From Paenibacillus agri (GTDB lineage: Bacteria > Bacillota > Bacilli > Paenibacillales > Paenibacillaceae), in contig NZ_JABWCS010000212.1 in assembly GCF_013359945.1 (NCBI RefSeq), positions 1 through 64,000 of the forward strand: a DNA stretch of 64,000 nt, in the 5' to 3' direction. Of this stretch, positions 9,781 to 18,526 are shown one piece after another. Position numbers and translations under genes: made by a program. The notes below the pieces were generated by a model. The model saw nothing but the letters and a program-made list of their open reading frames with translations, did no database searches and had not been told where the DNA came from. Numbering within the stretch: the stretch's first letter is position 1; the number at the start of each line of letters is the position of its first letter.

Positions 9781-9966
9781 GCTAACGGACCTCAAAGGCG
9801 CTATTTTTCACATGAGGCTGCTCTGGCACATGTAGCGGACTCAGGTGACGCTATTTCGTTCCAAACAACCGATTTTGAGCCAAATTTTTGTCAATAAGGT
9901 CTCTGGAGTCCTTTATCTTCCGGAATGGATAAATCCAAAGGGAATAAGGTCTCTGGAGTCCGTTGT
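9781..9966. repeat. Four-copy intergenic element, copy 1 (GGAC type)
   Basis: Four 19-bp motifs of consensus GGACYYCARRGRCSYTATT: plus strand at 9787-9805 and 9837-9855, minus strand at 9893-9911 and 9943-9961. Start-to-start spacing is 50, 56 and 50 bp. The two minus copies are identical over 19 bp. The same geometry occurs at 14.87, 33.93 and 63.10 kb. Confidence 0.85.
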
Positions 9967-10033
9967 TTGAGCAAGCAAGTGCTAATTTTGAGAGGGATTC
10001 GTTTTATATACTCGCTTTTAAGGAGGAGCTGGG

Positions 10034-10810
10034 ATGGGAGAGGCGTTATTATCCATAACAAATCTGAATAAACGGTTTGAGACGGCGGGCGGACATGTTC
10101 AGGCCCTACACAATGTAGATTTGCAAGTGCAGCAAGGAGAGTTTATTACAGTTATTGGTCCCAGCGGCTGCGGCAAAAGCACCTTACTACGTATCGTTGC
10201 CGGACTAGATAGCGGCTATACGGGTAATGTGACTCTGGAGGGTAGCGAAATTGGCGGCCCCGGGATTGACAAAGGCTTTATTTTTCAGGAGCATCGGTTG
10301 TTTCCATGGCTGACCGTGGAGAAGAATATCGCTTCCGATTTGTCGCTGAAGGACAAAGAAGTCCGTCAGAAGGTAGATGAGCTGATTGAACTGGTAAAGC
10401 TGAAGGGCTTCGAGAAGTCTTATCCGCGTGAGCTGTCCGGCGGGATGGCCCAGCGTGTGGCGATTGCTAGAGCGCTGCTGCGGAGTCCGAAAATTCTGCT
10501 GCTGGATGAGCCGTTCGGGGCGCTGGATGCCTTCACCCGGGCGCATATGCAATCGGTATTGCTGGACATTTGGCGCACCAACAAGACGACGATGATCTTT
10601 GTAACCCACGATATTGACGAGGCTGTGTTCCTGGGTAACCGGGTAGTTATTCTGGAACCGCGGCCAGGCAAAATCCGTCAGATTGTCCCTATTGATCTTC
10701 CATATCCGCGCAAGAAGACGACTTCATCTTTTCAGGAGCTGCGGCTACGGGTGCTGAATCAGTTTGAGAAGGTGGATGAGCTGGAACTCACGGACGGGGC
10801 GGGGATCTGA
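10034..10810 (+). CDS. ABC transporter ATPase (SsuB/TauB type)
   Basis: Energises import through the two permeases that follow. 258 residues with Walker [11 protein letters not shown]-loop FQEHRLFPW, signature LSGGMAQR, Walker [13 protein letters not shown] and H-loop THD. The Q-loop sequence and C-terminal ILEPRPGKI are typical of the nitrate/sulfonate/taurine importer class. AAGGAGG precedes the ATG. A 280-bp gap with a terminator separates it from the permeases, so the two parts may be transcribed at different levels. Confidence 0.92.
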   Translation: MGEALLSITNLNKRFETAGGHVQALHNVDLQVQQGEFITVIGPSGCGKSTLLRIVAGLDSGYTGNVTLEGSEIGGPGIDKGFIFQEHRLFPWLTVEKNIASDLSLKDKEVRQKVDELIELVKLKGFEKSYPRELSGGMAQRVAIARALLRSPKILLLDEPFGALDAFTRAHMQSVLLDIWRTNKTTMIFVTHDIDEAVFLGNRVVILEPRPGKIRQIVPIDLPYPRKKTTSSFQELRLRVLNQFEKVDELELTDGAGI

Positions 10811-11011
10811 CGCAGACATTTGAAGCAGAGATTTCTTGCCTCGGTAAAACTAATGAAAAATAGCCAAAGCAATGAAACAGCAGTGATGGAGCAATGTAGA
10901 GCGGTAATTAGGGAATTAGAGCAGTATAAAAGTAGAATTAATACAGCATTGAAGCAGCATTAAATCAAAAAATCAGCACTAAAGCAGCACTATAAGTCGA
11001 CCATACCACTT

Positions 11012-11052
11012 GGAGACTTCCTGAAGAAATCTTTCGGGAGTCTCTTTTTTTA
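11012..11052 (+). terminator. Terminator between ATPase and permease genes
   Basis: GGAGACTTCCTGAAG / CTTTCGGGAGTCTC imperfect stem followed by TTTTTTTATA. The preceding stretch 10811-11010 is non-coding and rich in AGCAGCA-type short repeats. It could terminate or attenuate transcription coming from the ATPase gene. Confidence 0.75.
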
Positions 11053-11092
11053 TAGTACAAGAGGTTTGGAAAAGAACAGGAGGAGACCATTC

Positions 11093-11896
11093 ATGAGCAA
11101 CCGCACTGCAGCAGTACACGCAGCAAGAGGACCAGGAAAGGCCGCAACATTAGGGCTGGCCTTGCTGCTCCCGGGAAGTGTACTGATTCTGTGGCAGACA
11201 TTAGGTCATTATGGAATCATCTCCGAGATGCTGTTTCCGACACCGTATACCATTGGCGAGTCTTTCTGGAATCTGGCAGTTTCAGGTGATCTGTGGGTCA
11301 ATCTGAGAATCAGTGCGGCCCGGGCTCTTAGCGGGTTTGTACTTGGCGGGGGGCTTGGACTGCTGTTAGGTCTTCTGGTCGGCCTGTTTCGAAGGTCGGA
11401 GAAGCTGCTCGACCCGTCGCTGCAGATGATTCGGATGATCCCGAGCCTTGCGGTGGTGCCGCTGTTCATCCTTTGGTTCGGTATCGGCGAGGAATCTAAG
11501 GTATTGCTAATTGCCAAAGGCGCTTTTTTCCCGCTCTACATCAATACATTTGTAGGCATCCGCAGTGTAGACAACAAGCTGTTCGAGGTCACCCGGGTGT
11601 TAGGTTACAGTCGGCTGAAACAGATTTCCAGATTGGTGCTGCCCGCAGCACTGCCAAATGTCGTTCTTGGCGTACGCCTGTCCCTTGGTTTGTCCTGGCT
11701 TGGGCTGGTGGTGGCGGAGCTTATCGCTTCAAGCTCAGGTATCGGCTATATGATGTCGGATGCCCGCCAGTTTGCCGATACACCGGTGGTATTCGTGGGG
11801 ATTCTAGTCTTCGCAGTAGCCGGGCTGCTGAGTGATACCGTCGTCCGCTTGATCGAGCGCAGGCTGTTGAGATGGAAAGACAACTTTCAAGGATAG
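11093..11896 (+). CDS. ABC transporter permease 1 (SsuC/TauC type)
   Basis: About 267 residues, six hydrophobic segments, with the cytoplasmic coupling motif region EVTRVLGYSRLKQISRLVLPAALPNVVLG typical of BPD-type permeases of the sulfonate/nitrate class. ATG 11093 is preceded by AGGAGGAG. It is a close paralogue of the next gene (shared LFILWFGIGEESKV and PLYINTFVGIRSVDNKLFEV), so the transporter probably uses a heterodimer. Confidence 0.92.
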   Translation: MSNRTAAVHAARGPGKAATLGLALLLPGSVLILWQTLGHYGIISEMLFPTPYTIGESFWNLAVSGDLWVNLRISAARALSGFVLGGGLGLLLGLLVGLFRRSEKLLDPSLQMIRMIPSLAVVPLFILWFGIGEESKVLLIAKGAFFPLYINTFVGIRSVDNKLFEVTRVLGYSRLKQISRLVLPAALPNVVLGVRLSLGLSWLGLVVAELIASSSGIGYMMSDARQFADTPVVFVGILVFAVAGLLSDTVVRLIERRLLRWKDNFQG

Positions 11897-11908
11897 GAGG
11901 AGTGCAGC

Positions 11909-12793
11909 ATGAGCGATAGTGTAGAAATCATTATCAATCAGGCCAAAGCAGTCAGAGAGGCCCACGATTATAGTGGAACGGCACCCATATGGTCCAAAAA
12001 GAAGAGCAAAAAGGCCCCGATCGTTTGGAGACCTCTATTGTCTGATCTTGGGATTGGTGCCTTGATCCCGGTCGTGACAGTGGCTGTCTGGCAGTTGGCT
12101 GGCAGCGCCGGGTGGATCTCGGGTGAATTCTTACCCACACCGCTATCCATTGCGAGGTCTTTTGTCGAACTGTTCTCCAGCGGCCAACTGATCCATCATC
12201 TCGGGGTGAGTATCGGCAGGGCGGGAATTGGTTTTCTGATCGGCGGTATTCTGGGGCTGTTATTCGGCGTATTAACCGGATTGTTCCGTAGCGCGGAATA
12301 TGTGCTGGACCCGAGTGTACAGGTGCTGCGCCTTGTTCCGCACCTTGCGATAGCGCCGCTAATCATCCTTTGGTTCGGTTTTGGAGAAGTATCTAAGGTG
12401 GCTATTATTATGAGCGGCTCCTTCTTTCCGCTCTACATTAATACATTTGCCGGTATTCGTGGTGTGGATAATAAGCTGTTTGAGGTGGCCCGTGTGCTTG
12501 GGTTCAGTCCATCTCAAAAGCTGCTACGGCTGATTCTACCGGCGGCACTCCCCAGCATTCTGCTTGGCTTGCGGCTGTCACTGGCTGTTGCCTGGATTGG
12601 TCTCGTCGTCGCTGAATTAATCGGTTCACAATCGGGGGTTGGCTTTCTTATCAATGAAGCGAAGCAGAACTCCGATACAGAAATCATTTTTGTAGGCATT
12701 ATTATATTCGCAGTTGTCGGCAAGCTGATTGACTCCCTTTTTAAGGTGATTGAACGAAAATTTCTGTTCTGGCGCGAAAGCTACCAAGGTTAA
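11909..12793 (+). CDS. ABC transporter permease 2 (SsuC/TauC type)
   Basis: 294 residues with an extra polar N-terminal stretch of about 50 residues before the first membrane segment, then the same fold and coupling motif as permease 1 (EVARVLGFSPSQKLLRLILPAALPSILLG). Starts 12 bases after permease 1 with AGGAGG. Probable heterodimer partner. Confidence 0.92.
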   Translation: MSDSVEIIINQAKAVREAHDYSGTAPIWSKKKSKKAPIVWRPLLSDLGIGALIPVVTVAVWQLAGSAGWISGEFLPTPLSIARSFVELFSSGQLIHHLGVSIGRAGIGFLIGGILGLLFGVLTGLFRSAEYVLDPSVQVLRLVPHLAIAPLIILWFGFGEVSKVAIIMSGSFFPLYINTFAGIRGVDNKLFEVARVLGFSPSQKLLRLILPAALPSILLGLRLSLAVAWIGLVVAELIGSQSGVGFLINEAKQNSDTEIIFVGIIIFAVVGKLIDSLFKVIERKFLFWRESYQG

Positions 12794-12816
12794 TCAATTT
12801 GAGGAGGTCTATGCAA

Positions 12817-14424
12817 ATGAGCGTAGCAGCACAAAAAGGATCGTTGTATTTGACGGCAGATGTTCTGGTGATTGGTGGAGGTCCGGCAGGAACCTGGGCG
12901 GCGCTTACAGCAGCCGCTAAAGGTGCTAAAGTTGTGCTGGCCGACAAGGGGTACTGCGGATCAAGCGGTGCAACGGCTCCTTCCGGCACAGGCGTTTGGT
13001 ATGTGAACCCAGACAAAAAGCTGCGTGAAGACGCCAAAGCCAGCCGCTTTGAATTGGGTGGACGATTGGCAGAGGACCGCTGGATGAACCGGGTGCTGGA
13101 TCGCACGTATGAGAATATGAATCGCCTTGGTGTTGCAGGGTATCCTTTTCCGCTAGATGAGCACGGTAACCAGCACCGCCGGAGTCTGCAAGGACCGGAA
13201 TACATGCGCTTAATGCGGAAGCTGGTCAAGAAGGCCGGGGTCAAGATCCTGGATCATAGTCCGGTTCTGGAACTGCTGGCTGACAGCCATGGCGTTGCCG
13301 GTGCGGCTGGTGTGCAGACGCAGACCGGAGAGACCTGGTCTGTGCAAGCAGGTGCAGTGGTGATTGCCACTGGCGGCTGCGCTTTTCTGAGCAAGGCGCT
13401 GGGCTGCAACGTCTTGACTGGAGACGGGTATCTGTTTGCAGCTGAAGCGGGGGCAGCCCTGTCAGGGATGGAATTTTCAAATGCTTATGCGATCTGCCCT
13501 ACCTTCTCCTCGGTCACTAAGACGGCATATTACAACTATGCCAGCTTCTATTATGAGGATGGCAGTGTGGTTGAGGGCGCCGGATCCAAGAGAGGCCGGT
13601 CGGTCATTGCCCGCAATCTGCTGGCCGGGCGTCAGGTGTTTGCCAAGCTGGATGGTGCGCCGGAAGATCTGCAGCCGCTTCTGCGGGTAGCGCAGACGAA
13701 CTTTTTCCTGCCCTTTGACCGTCTCGGGATCAATCCTTTCAAGGACGCATTCCCGGTTACGCTGCGGCTGGAAGGCACCGTGCGGGGTACGGGCGGCATC
13801 CGCATTACGGATGAGAGCTGTGGCACAGGCGTTCCGGGACTCTACGCAGCGGGTGATGCAGCTACGCGCGAGTTGATTTGCGGCGGCTTCACCGGTGGCG
13901 GCAGCCATAATGCTGCCTGGGCAATGTCCTCCGGTTCTTTTGCCGGGGAAGGCGCAGCTGACTATGCGCTGAGTCTGGGTAGACATGCGGAGGACCGCAC
14001 GCCATCGGGTCTGTCTTCCTCATCACTGGTGGAGCAGCAGGTGAAGCCGGGAACAGCGGCCCGGACAGCGGAGCTTGTCTCAGCGGTGCAGGCGGAAGTG
14101 AAGCCTTATGACATCAATCTTTTCCGGACCGAGAAGGGGCTGACTTCTTCGCTGGATCGCCTCGGTGGATTGTGGAAGGAACAGCGGAATACGGAGATTC
14201 AGCGTACGCCTGAAGGGGTTAAAGCACGGGAGGTTCAGGCTATGACAGCTACAGCACGCTGGATGTATAGCTCTGCACTTGCGCGTACAGAGACACGCGG
14301 TATGCACAAGCGGGAGGATTATTTAAAGATCGATGAGCAGCAGCATCATCGCCTCATCAGCGGTGGCCTGGATGATGTATGGGTCAAGCGGGAAGAGGTA
14401 GCGAAGGAGAGTGTTCTTCTGTGA
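12817..14424 (+). CDS. FAD-dependent oxidoreductase (AprA/fumarate reductase-like), copy 1
   Basis: About 535 residues. N-terminal dinucleotide fold VLVIGGGPAGTWAA (residues 17-30), DKGYCGSSGATAP near 44-55, a conserved Cys pair GGC188AFLSKALGC197NVLTG, and a C-terminal FAD motif GLYAAGDAATRE. This is the succinate dehydrogenase/fumarate reductase/APS reductase alpha-type fold. ATG 12817 lies 9 bases after GAGGAGG (ATG 12811 is too close). It overlaps the ferredoxin gene by a GTGA junction, so the two are likely translated together and form an electron-transfer pair. Substrate unknown; the transporter context suggests an organosulfur or related compound, which is inference. Confidence 0.85.
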   Translation: MSVAAQKGSLYLTADVLVIGGGPAGTWAALTAAAKGAKVVLADKGYCGSSGATAPSGTGVWYVNPDKKLREDAKASRFELGGRLAEDRWMNRVLDRTYENMNRLGVAGYPFPLDEHGNQHRRSLQGPEYMRLMRKLVKKAGVKILDHSPVLELLADSHGVAGAAGVQTQTGETWSVQAGAVVIATGGCAFLSKALGCNVLTGDGYLFAAEAGAALSGMEFSNAYAICPTFSSVTKTAYYNYASFYYEDGSVVEGAGSKRGRSVIARNLLAGRQVFAKLDGAPEDLQPLLRVAQTNFFLPFDRLGINPFKDAFPVTLRLEGTVRGTGGIRITDESCGTGVPGLYAAGDAATRELICGGFTGGGSHNAAWAMSSGSFAGEGAADYALSLGRHAEDRTPSGLSSSSLVEQQVKPGTAARTAELVSAVQAEVKPYDINLFRTEKGLTSSLDRLGGLWKEQRNTEIQRTPEGVKAREVQAMTATARWMYSSALARTETRGMHKREDYLKIDEQQHHRLISGGLDDVWVKREEVAKESVLL

Positions 14425-14753
14425 TTGAAGTCCTCAGTGCAGATAGTTGTATATCATGCAACCAATGTGTAGCGGTCTGCCCGACCAACGTATTCGACCG
14501 GGTGGAGGATGGAATCCCCGTCATTGCCCGGCAGAGTGATTGCCAGACCTGCTTCATGTGCGAGTTATACTGCCCGGTGGATGCACTGTATGTAGATCCT
14601 GATGCCGAAGCCGTTTCAGGCGTGACCGAGGCAGAACTGCAGGAGCGGGGACTGCTTGGCGGGTACCGTGAAAAGGTAGGTTGGGGCCGAGGCCGGCAGC
14701 CGGTCGCGGGCCATGACTTTATGTATCAACTATCGCGAAGAGCGGGATTTTAA
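14421..14753 (+). CDS. 2x[4Fe-4S] ferredoxin, copy 1
   Basis: 110 residues with two cluster motifs, CISCNQCVAVCP (about 10-21) and CQTCFMCELYCP (about 44-55), then a polar tail without recognised domain. GTG 14421 overlaps the flavoprotein stop codon (GTGA) and follows GAAGGAGAG. It should pass electrons to or from the FAD protein, as AprB does for AprA; the tail is shorter than AprB. Confidence 0.88.
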   Translation: MIEVLSADSCISCNQCVAVCPTNVFDRVEDGIPVIARQSDCQTCFMCELYCPVDALYVDPDAEAVSGVTEAELQERGLLGGYREKVGWGRGRQPVAGHDFMYQLSRRAGF

Positions 14754-14867
14754 AGTTCAATATATTAAGTGAAGTTAAGATCAAGCAGTAGACCAGAAAC
14801 CAGAAACCAGTCGTTATTCTGGTGAAGTCCTGTCTTCTTAAGATTGAAAAAGGTCCAACTTCCCAAC

Positions 14868-15057
14868 TAACAGCATTATTGTACCTTATTTTTCTTCATT
14901 ATAGGAAAATCAGGGGAATAAGGGCATTTTTGTACCTTATTTTTCGAAAAACCACGCTGGACGGGTATTCTGGAAGATTTAAGGTACAATATTGCACTTA
15001 ATCCCCGTTAACCTTCTGACGCAGAATAATTAGGGTGCAAAAATGCCGTTAATTAAA
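14868..15057. repeat. Four-copy intergenic element, copy 2 (GCATT type)
   Basis: Four 16-bp motifs of consensus GCATTTTTGTACCTTA: plus at 14873-14888 and 14924-14939, minus at 14980-14995 and 15031-15046. Spacing 51, 56 and 51 bp. It fills the 465-bp gap between ferredoxin 1 and the substrate-binding protein; the rest of that gap shows nothing else. Confidence 0.88.
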
Positions 15058-15219
15058 CTTTGGAAATCGTTATTAGGCTTTGTTTGTTATTTTTAGTGCG
15101 TTTTAGTGCGTTCTATATAGCTGTATAGATTCACAAAGCTGAAAGAGCGCCTGGGTAACGTATTGGCAATATTGTCTTCATATTCATTCCAACATTCAAC
15201 ATCGAGGGGAGAAGCAACA

Positions 15220-16290
15220 ATGGCAAAGGCATTCAGAAAGAATCAAGGGGGACAGGGCAAACGGCTGCGTTTGCTGCTCATCGTAAGTGCAGTCATGGTT
15301 ATGATGGTGCTTCAGGCGTGCGGCAACAACGCGGGATCAGGTGGTGGCAAGGAAGCATCCGCTCCGGCAGGTGGAGAGAAGGCTGAGGCTGCGAGCGGCG
15401 CGGCAACGGGGAATGTACCTGCGACGCTTAACTTTGGCTATATCGGCTCCAACAAACTGAATCTTCCAGGCGGAGCAGAAGGCTGGGGCTTTCACAAGGG
15501 AATTATCCAGGAAGAGCTGAAGAAACACGGCATTACTGAAGTGAAGCTCACCGGCTTCCCGAATGGACCCGACCAAACAGAATCCTTGATCAGCGGTCGG
15601 CTGGATGCCGGAAGCCTTGGTGATACGCCTGCCATTATTGCTTATGCCTCTGGAGCAAAGACGCGTCTCATCTCCCAATCCTCGGCGCATAGCGTAGGTT
15701 ATCTGATTGGCAAGAAGAATGGTCCTAAGACTGTTAAGGAGCTTCAAGGCAAGACAATCGCCATCCAAAAAGGCTCCTTCATGCACCGTTATATAGCTGG
15801 ATTGCTGAAAGACGAGGGAGTGACAGGTGTTAAGCTTGTGCATATGCTGAGTCCTGATGGAACAGCTGCCTTAGCCCGAGGGGATGTGGATGCCATCACC
15901 ATTTCAGGTGTTCCTGCACTTAAGTTGATCGATGAAGGCTATACCCATTTGGATGATGCCACCCAGCATCCTACCCTTCTGGGTACAAGTGCAACCGTAG
16001 TGTCTGATGACTACTTGGCGAAGTTCCCTGATTTCCCGAAGGTATGGAACGAAGCGCGCGAGAAAGCCTTGGCTGACTTGAAGCAGCATGAGGATGAATA
16101 TTATCAATTCCTTGCGGATATCGGTAATACAACGCCAGAGCTGGTGAAGAAAGTGAGTCCGATCAGCGATATCAAGGATACTGCGTTTACGGAGGAAGGC
16201 ACGAAGCTGCTGGAAGGCACGAAGAACTTCCTGGTGGAAGAGAAGCTTGCTAAAAAAGATTTTAAAATCAGTGATTGGCAGCTGAAATAG
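15220..16290 (+). CDS. Substrate-binding lipoprotein (SsuA/TauA/NMT1 type)
   Basis: About 356 residues with a lipoprotein signal (basic start, hydrophobic segment, lipobox LQAC) and a Gly/Ala/Glu-rich linker, then a periplasmic-binding fold II (LNFGYIGSNKLNLPGGAEGWG, GRLDAGSLGDTPAIIAYASGAKTRLI). Binds the substrate of the ABC importer outside the membrane. ATG 15220 follows GAGGGGAG. Its position between the two flavoprotein-ferredoxin pairs ties them to the transporter. Confidence 0.9.
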   Translation: MAKAFRKNQGGQGKRLRLLLIVSAVMVMMVLQACGNNAGSGGGKEASAPAGGEKAEAASGAATGNVPATLNFGYIGSNKLNLPGGAEGWGFHKGIIQEELKKHGITEVKLTGFPNGPDQTESLISGRLDAGSLGDTPAIIAYASGAKTRLISQSSAHSVGYLIGKKNGPKTVKELQGKTIAIQKGSFMHRYIAGLLKDEGVTGVKLVHMLSPDGTAALARGDVDAITISGVPALKLIDEGYTHLDDATQHPTLLGTSATVVSDDYLAKFPDFPKVWNEAREKALADLKQHEDEYYQFLADIGNTTPELVKKVSPISDIKDTAFTEEGTKLLEGTKNFLVEEKLAKKDFKISDWQLK

Positions 16291-16345
16291 CACTCAAATA
16301 TCACTCAGTATCACTCAGTAACACTCCATAACACTCAACATCACC
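16287..16345. repeat. Short degenerate tandem repeat (~11 bp)
   Basis: Units like TATCACTCAG recur five or six times (ATATCACTCAG, TATCACTCAG, TAACACTCCA, TAACACTCAA) directly after the lipoprotein stop codon. Non-coding. Confidence 0.65.
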
Positions 16346-16394
16346 AAGAACAGAAGGTCTATGAGGCATGGCCTGTAAATAAGGGGGAAACCAA

Positions 16395-18005
16395 ATGTCT
16401 CAGCAGGATCAACAGTGGACGGCGGATGTGCTGGTGTTGGGCGGCGGACCGGCGGGAGCCTGGGCAGCTTGGAAGGCTGCCTCGCAAGGAGCAAAGGTCA
16501 TACTGGCGGACAAAGGCTATCTGGGTACCAGCGGTGCAACCGCGCCTGGTGGCACCACGTTGCTCGTCATTCCGCCGGTGGCAGATTTACGGGAGCAGGC
16601 TGTTCAGGCCCGGCTCCGGGCAGGCGGATATTTATCCGAAAATGCCTGGATTCACCGGGTTCTGGACCAGGTAGAGCACAATCTGGAACTGGTGGCCGAG
16701 TGGGGATATCCATTCCCTACGGATGGGGAGGGCAAGCCGCTGCGGACGCATCTGCATGGGCCGGAATATATGCAAATTATGCGGCGGACGGTGCGCAAGG
16801 CTGGGGTTAAAATTATGGACCAGTCTCCAGCGCTGGAACTGCTGCATGACGAGCATGGTGTCGGCGGTGCACGCGGTATCAACCGCTTGACCGGCGAGAC
16901 TTGGGAGATCCGGGCCAATGCCGTCGTCATGGCTACCGGCGGCTGCGCCTTTCTCAGCAAAGGTCTGGGCTGCAATGTGCTGACCGGGGAAGGGCTGCTG
17001 ATGTCTGCCGAGACGGGTGCGGAGCTGTCTGGTATGGAATTCAGCCGCCAATATGCACCAAGCTTCGCCGACGGGACCGTCACCCGCGGGCGCATGCTGG
17101 CTTGGGCCACGCTGTATGATGCGGGCGGACGGCCGCTGCACAAGGGAGACCGCACCTTTGGCAGCCTGCCGGAGCTGATGCAGCAAGGTCCCGTCTATGC
17201 CTGCCTTGATCTGGCCGATACGGCAGAGAAAAGGGAGTTCCTCCGCCGGGCCCATCCGATCTTCTTCATGCCCCTGGAACGGGCCGGGATTGACCCGTTC
17301 CGGCACAAGTTCCCGCTGACCCTTCGCTACGAAGGGACCATGCGCGGTACCGGCGGCTTGCGCCTTACGGGCAGCGACTGCGCCACCACTGTCCCCGGCT
17401 TGTATGCCGCCGGGGACGCCGCCTCGCGCGAGAAGGTGACCGGCGCTATCTCCGGCGGCGGAGCCTACAACGCTTCCTGGGCCATGTGCAGCGGAAGCTG
17501 GGCCGGGCAGGGCGCCGCGCAGTATGCGCTGGCCCAGCCAAGAGGCGCAGACAGCCGGCGGCTGCTCGCGGCAGGCCGCTATGGTTTGCCGGCTGGCGCC
17601 ACCCACAGCAGGGCGCTGGACGCAAAGCCGCTGATCGCGGCTGTCCAGCGGGAAATCCTGCCGCTGCGGATTAACTACTTCCGCAGCGTGCCAGTCGTCC
17701 AGTCCGCCTTGCAGCGGCTGACGGACCTCATGCCCAGCCTGCACGGGAGAATCGCACCATCGGTGCAAGGAACCGTGCAGTCAAGAGAAGCGGCCGCCAT
17801 GCTGATCGTCGGCCGCTGGATCTATACCGCTGCACTGGCCCGCAAGGAGAGCCGGGGCTTGCAAAGTCTGGCGGAATATCCCGCCTTGGACCCGCGCCAG
17901 ACCCACCGGCTGATCCTCTCCGGCATCGAGCAGATACGCACCAGCACAGAGAGCGTGCCTCACGCTCATGAGCTGGGAAGACTTCAGGAGGAGCGGGCGA
18001 TATGA
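16395..18005 (+). CDS. FAD-dependent oxidoreductase (AprA/fumarate reductase-like), copy 2
   Basis: 536 residues, a clear paralogue of the gene at 12817. It has the same VLVLGGGPAGAWAA start, SGATAP, Cys pair GGC184AFLSKGLGC193NVLTG, GTGGLRLTG and GLYAAGDAASRE. Differences concentrate in the residues after SGATAP and in the middle third, where the substrate would lie, suggesting a different substrate or partner. By eye it is more GC-rich than its neighbours, which creates long spurious antisense reading frames. ATGA overlap with ferredoxin 2. Confidence 0.85.
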   Translation: MSQQDQQWTADVLVLGGGPAGAWAAWKAASQGAKVILADKGYLGTSGATAPGGTTLLVIPPVADLREQAVQARLRAGGYLSENAWIHRVLDQVEHNLELVAEWGYPFPTDGEGKPLRTHLHGPEYMQIMRRTVRKAGVKIMDQSPALELLHDEHGVGGARGINRLTGETWEIRANAVVMATGGCAFLSKGLGCNVLTGEGLLMSAETGAELSGMEFSRQYAPSFADGTVTRGRMLAWATLYDAGGRPLHKGDRTFGSLPELMQQGPVYACLDLADTAEKREFLRRAHPIFFMPLERAGIDPFRHKFPLTLRYEGTMRGTGGLRLTGSDCATTVPGLYAAGDAASREKVTGAISGGGAYNASWAMCSGSWAGQGAAQYALAQPRGADSRRLLAAGRYGLPAGATHSRALDAKPLIAAVQREILPLRINYFRSVPVVQSALQRLTDLMPSLHGRIAPSVQGTVQSREAAAMLIVGRWIYTAALARKESRGLQSLAEYPALDPRQTHRLILSGIEQIRTSTESVPHAHELGRLQEERAI

Positions 18006-18346
18006 TCGAGCTAGTCAGCAAGGACCGTTGCATCGGGTGCAGCTTATGCGTGAAGGTCTGTCCTACCAATGTATTCGAGATGCAGGGCAAGCTGCCCGTC
18101 ATCGCCCGGCAGGACGACTGCCAGACCTGCTTCATGTGCGAAGCTTATTGTCCTGTGGATGCGCTATATGTGGCGCCACAGGGTGAGTGTTCCGTCGAGG
18201 TGAACGAGGAGGAACTGGTGTCATCCGGGCTGCTGGGAAGCTGGCGGGCCGAAATCGGCTGGAGCCGGGATTCCGTGTCCACGATGGCGGAGCGGGATAC
18301 GACGCCTTTTTTCGAGACCTTCACGGAGCAATATAGGGGCAGGTAA
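18002..18346 (+). CDS. 2x[4Fe-4S] ferredoxin, copy 2
   Basis: 114 residues with cluster motifs CIGCSLCVKVCP and CQTCFMCEAYCP, paralogous to the copy at 14421 (both have PTNVF, IARQ, DCQTCFMCE and CPVDALYV). Its ATG overlaps the stop of flavoprotein 2 (ATGA). The C-terminal tail differs from copy 1. Confidence 0.88.
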   Translation: MIELVSKDRCIGCSLCVKVCPTNVFEMQGKLPVIARQDDCQTCFMCEAYCPVDALYVAPQGECSVEVNEEELVSSGLLGSWRAEIGWSRDSVSTMAERDTTPFFETFTEQYRGR

Positions 18347-18421
18347 GAGGCGGACGTCCGCATGCGTTTTTTTCTCCCTTCTTTTCTTCCCCTTCAGGAG
18401 CAATATAGGAGCAGGGAAGAG
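18325..18421. repeat. 72-bp-offset direct repeat at ferredoxin 2 end
   Basis: GGAGCAATATAGG-GCAGG-AAGAG occurs at about 18325-18349, spanning the stop codon, and again at about 18397-18421, in similar T-rich surroundings. It looks like a small tandem duplication of the gene 3' end. Confidence 0.65.
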
Positions 18422-18450
18422 AGGGCAACTGAACGCTTGAGTAATTACTT

Positions 18451-18504
18451 AAAGGGATTGGAACAGATTCGGCCTGGCCGGAGCTTCCAATCCCTTTTTG
18501 TGCT
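18451..18504 (+). terminator. Terminator of the transporter/redox operon
   Basis: AAAGGGATTGGAA / TTCCAATCCCTTT outer stem with an inner CGGCC/GGCCG pairing and a TTTTT run. Also suited to end the TetR remnant on the minus strand. Confidence 0.88.
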
Positions 18505-18526
18505 GAATAGATGACGGCAGATATCC

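Noticed and set aside
9781..9966. Insertion sequence or transposase remnant
   Set aside because: No reading frame, no terminal repeats and no target duplication. The spacing pattern fits a non-coding element instead.
14760..15219. SAM (S-box) or T-box riboswitch before the sulfur-type lipoprotein gene
   Set aside because: I find neither the conserved S-box core nor a T-box sequence, and no terminator/antiterminator pair. The gap is explained by the four-copy element.
16632..17768. Long antisense open frame (378 codons) opposite FAD protein 2
   Set aside because: Arises from high GC and codon bias of the sense gene. The product is low-complexity with no ribosome site or family features.
18350..18374. 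Terminator at the GCGGACGTCCGC palindrome followed by T7
   Set aside because: The palindrome has no loop and six bases separate it from the T-run. The hairpin at 18451 is a better terminator.
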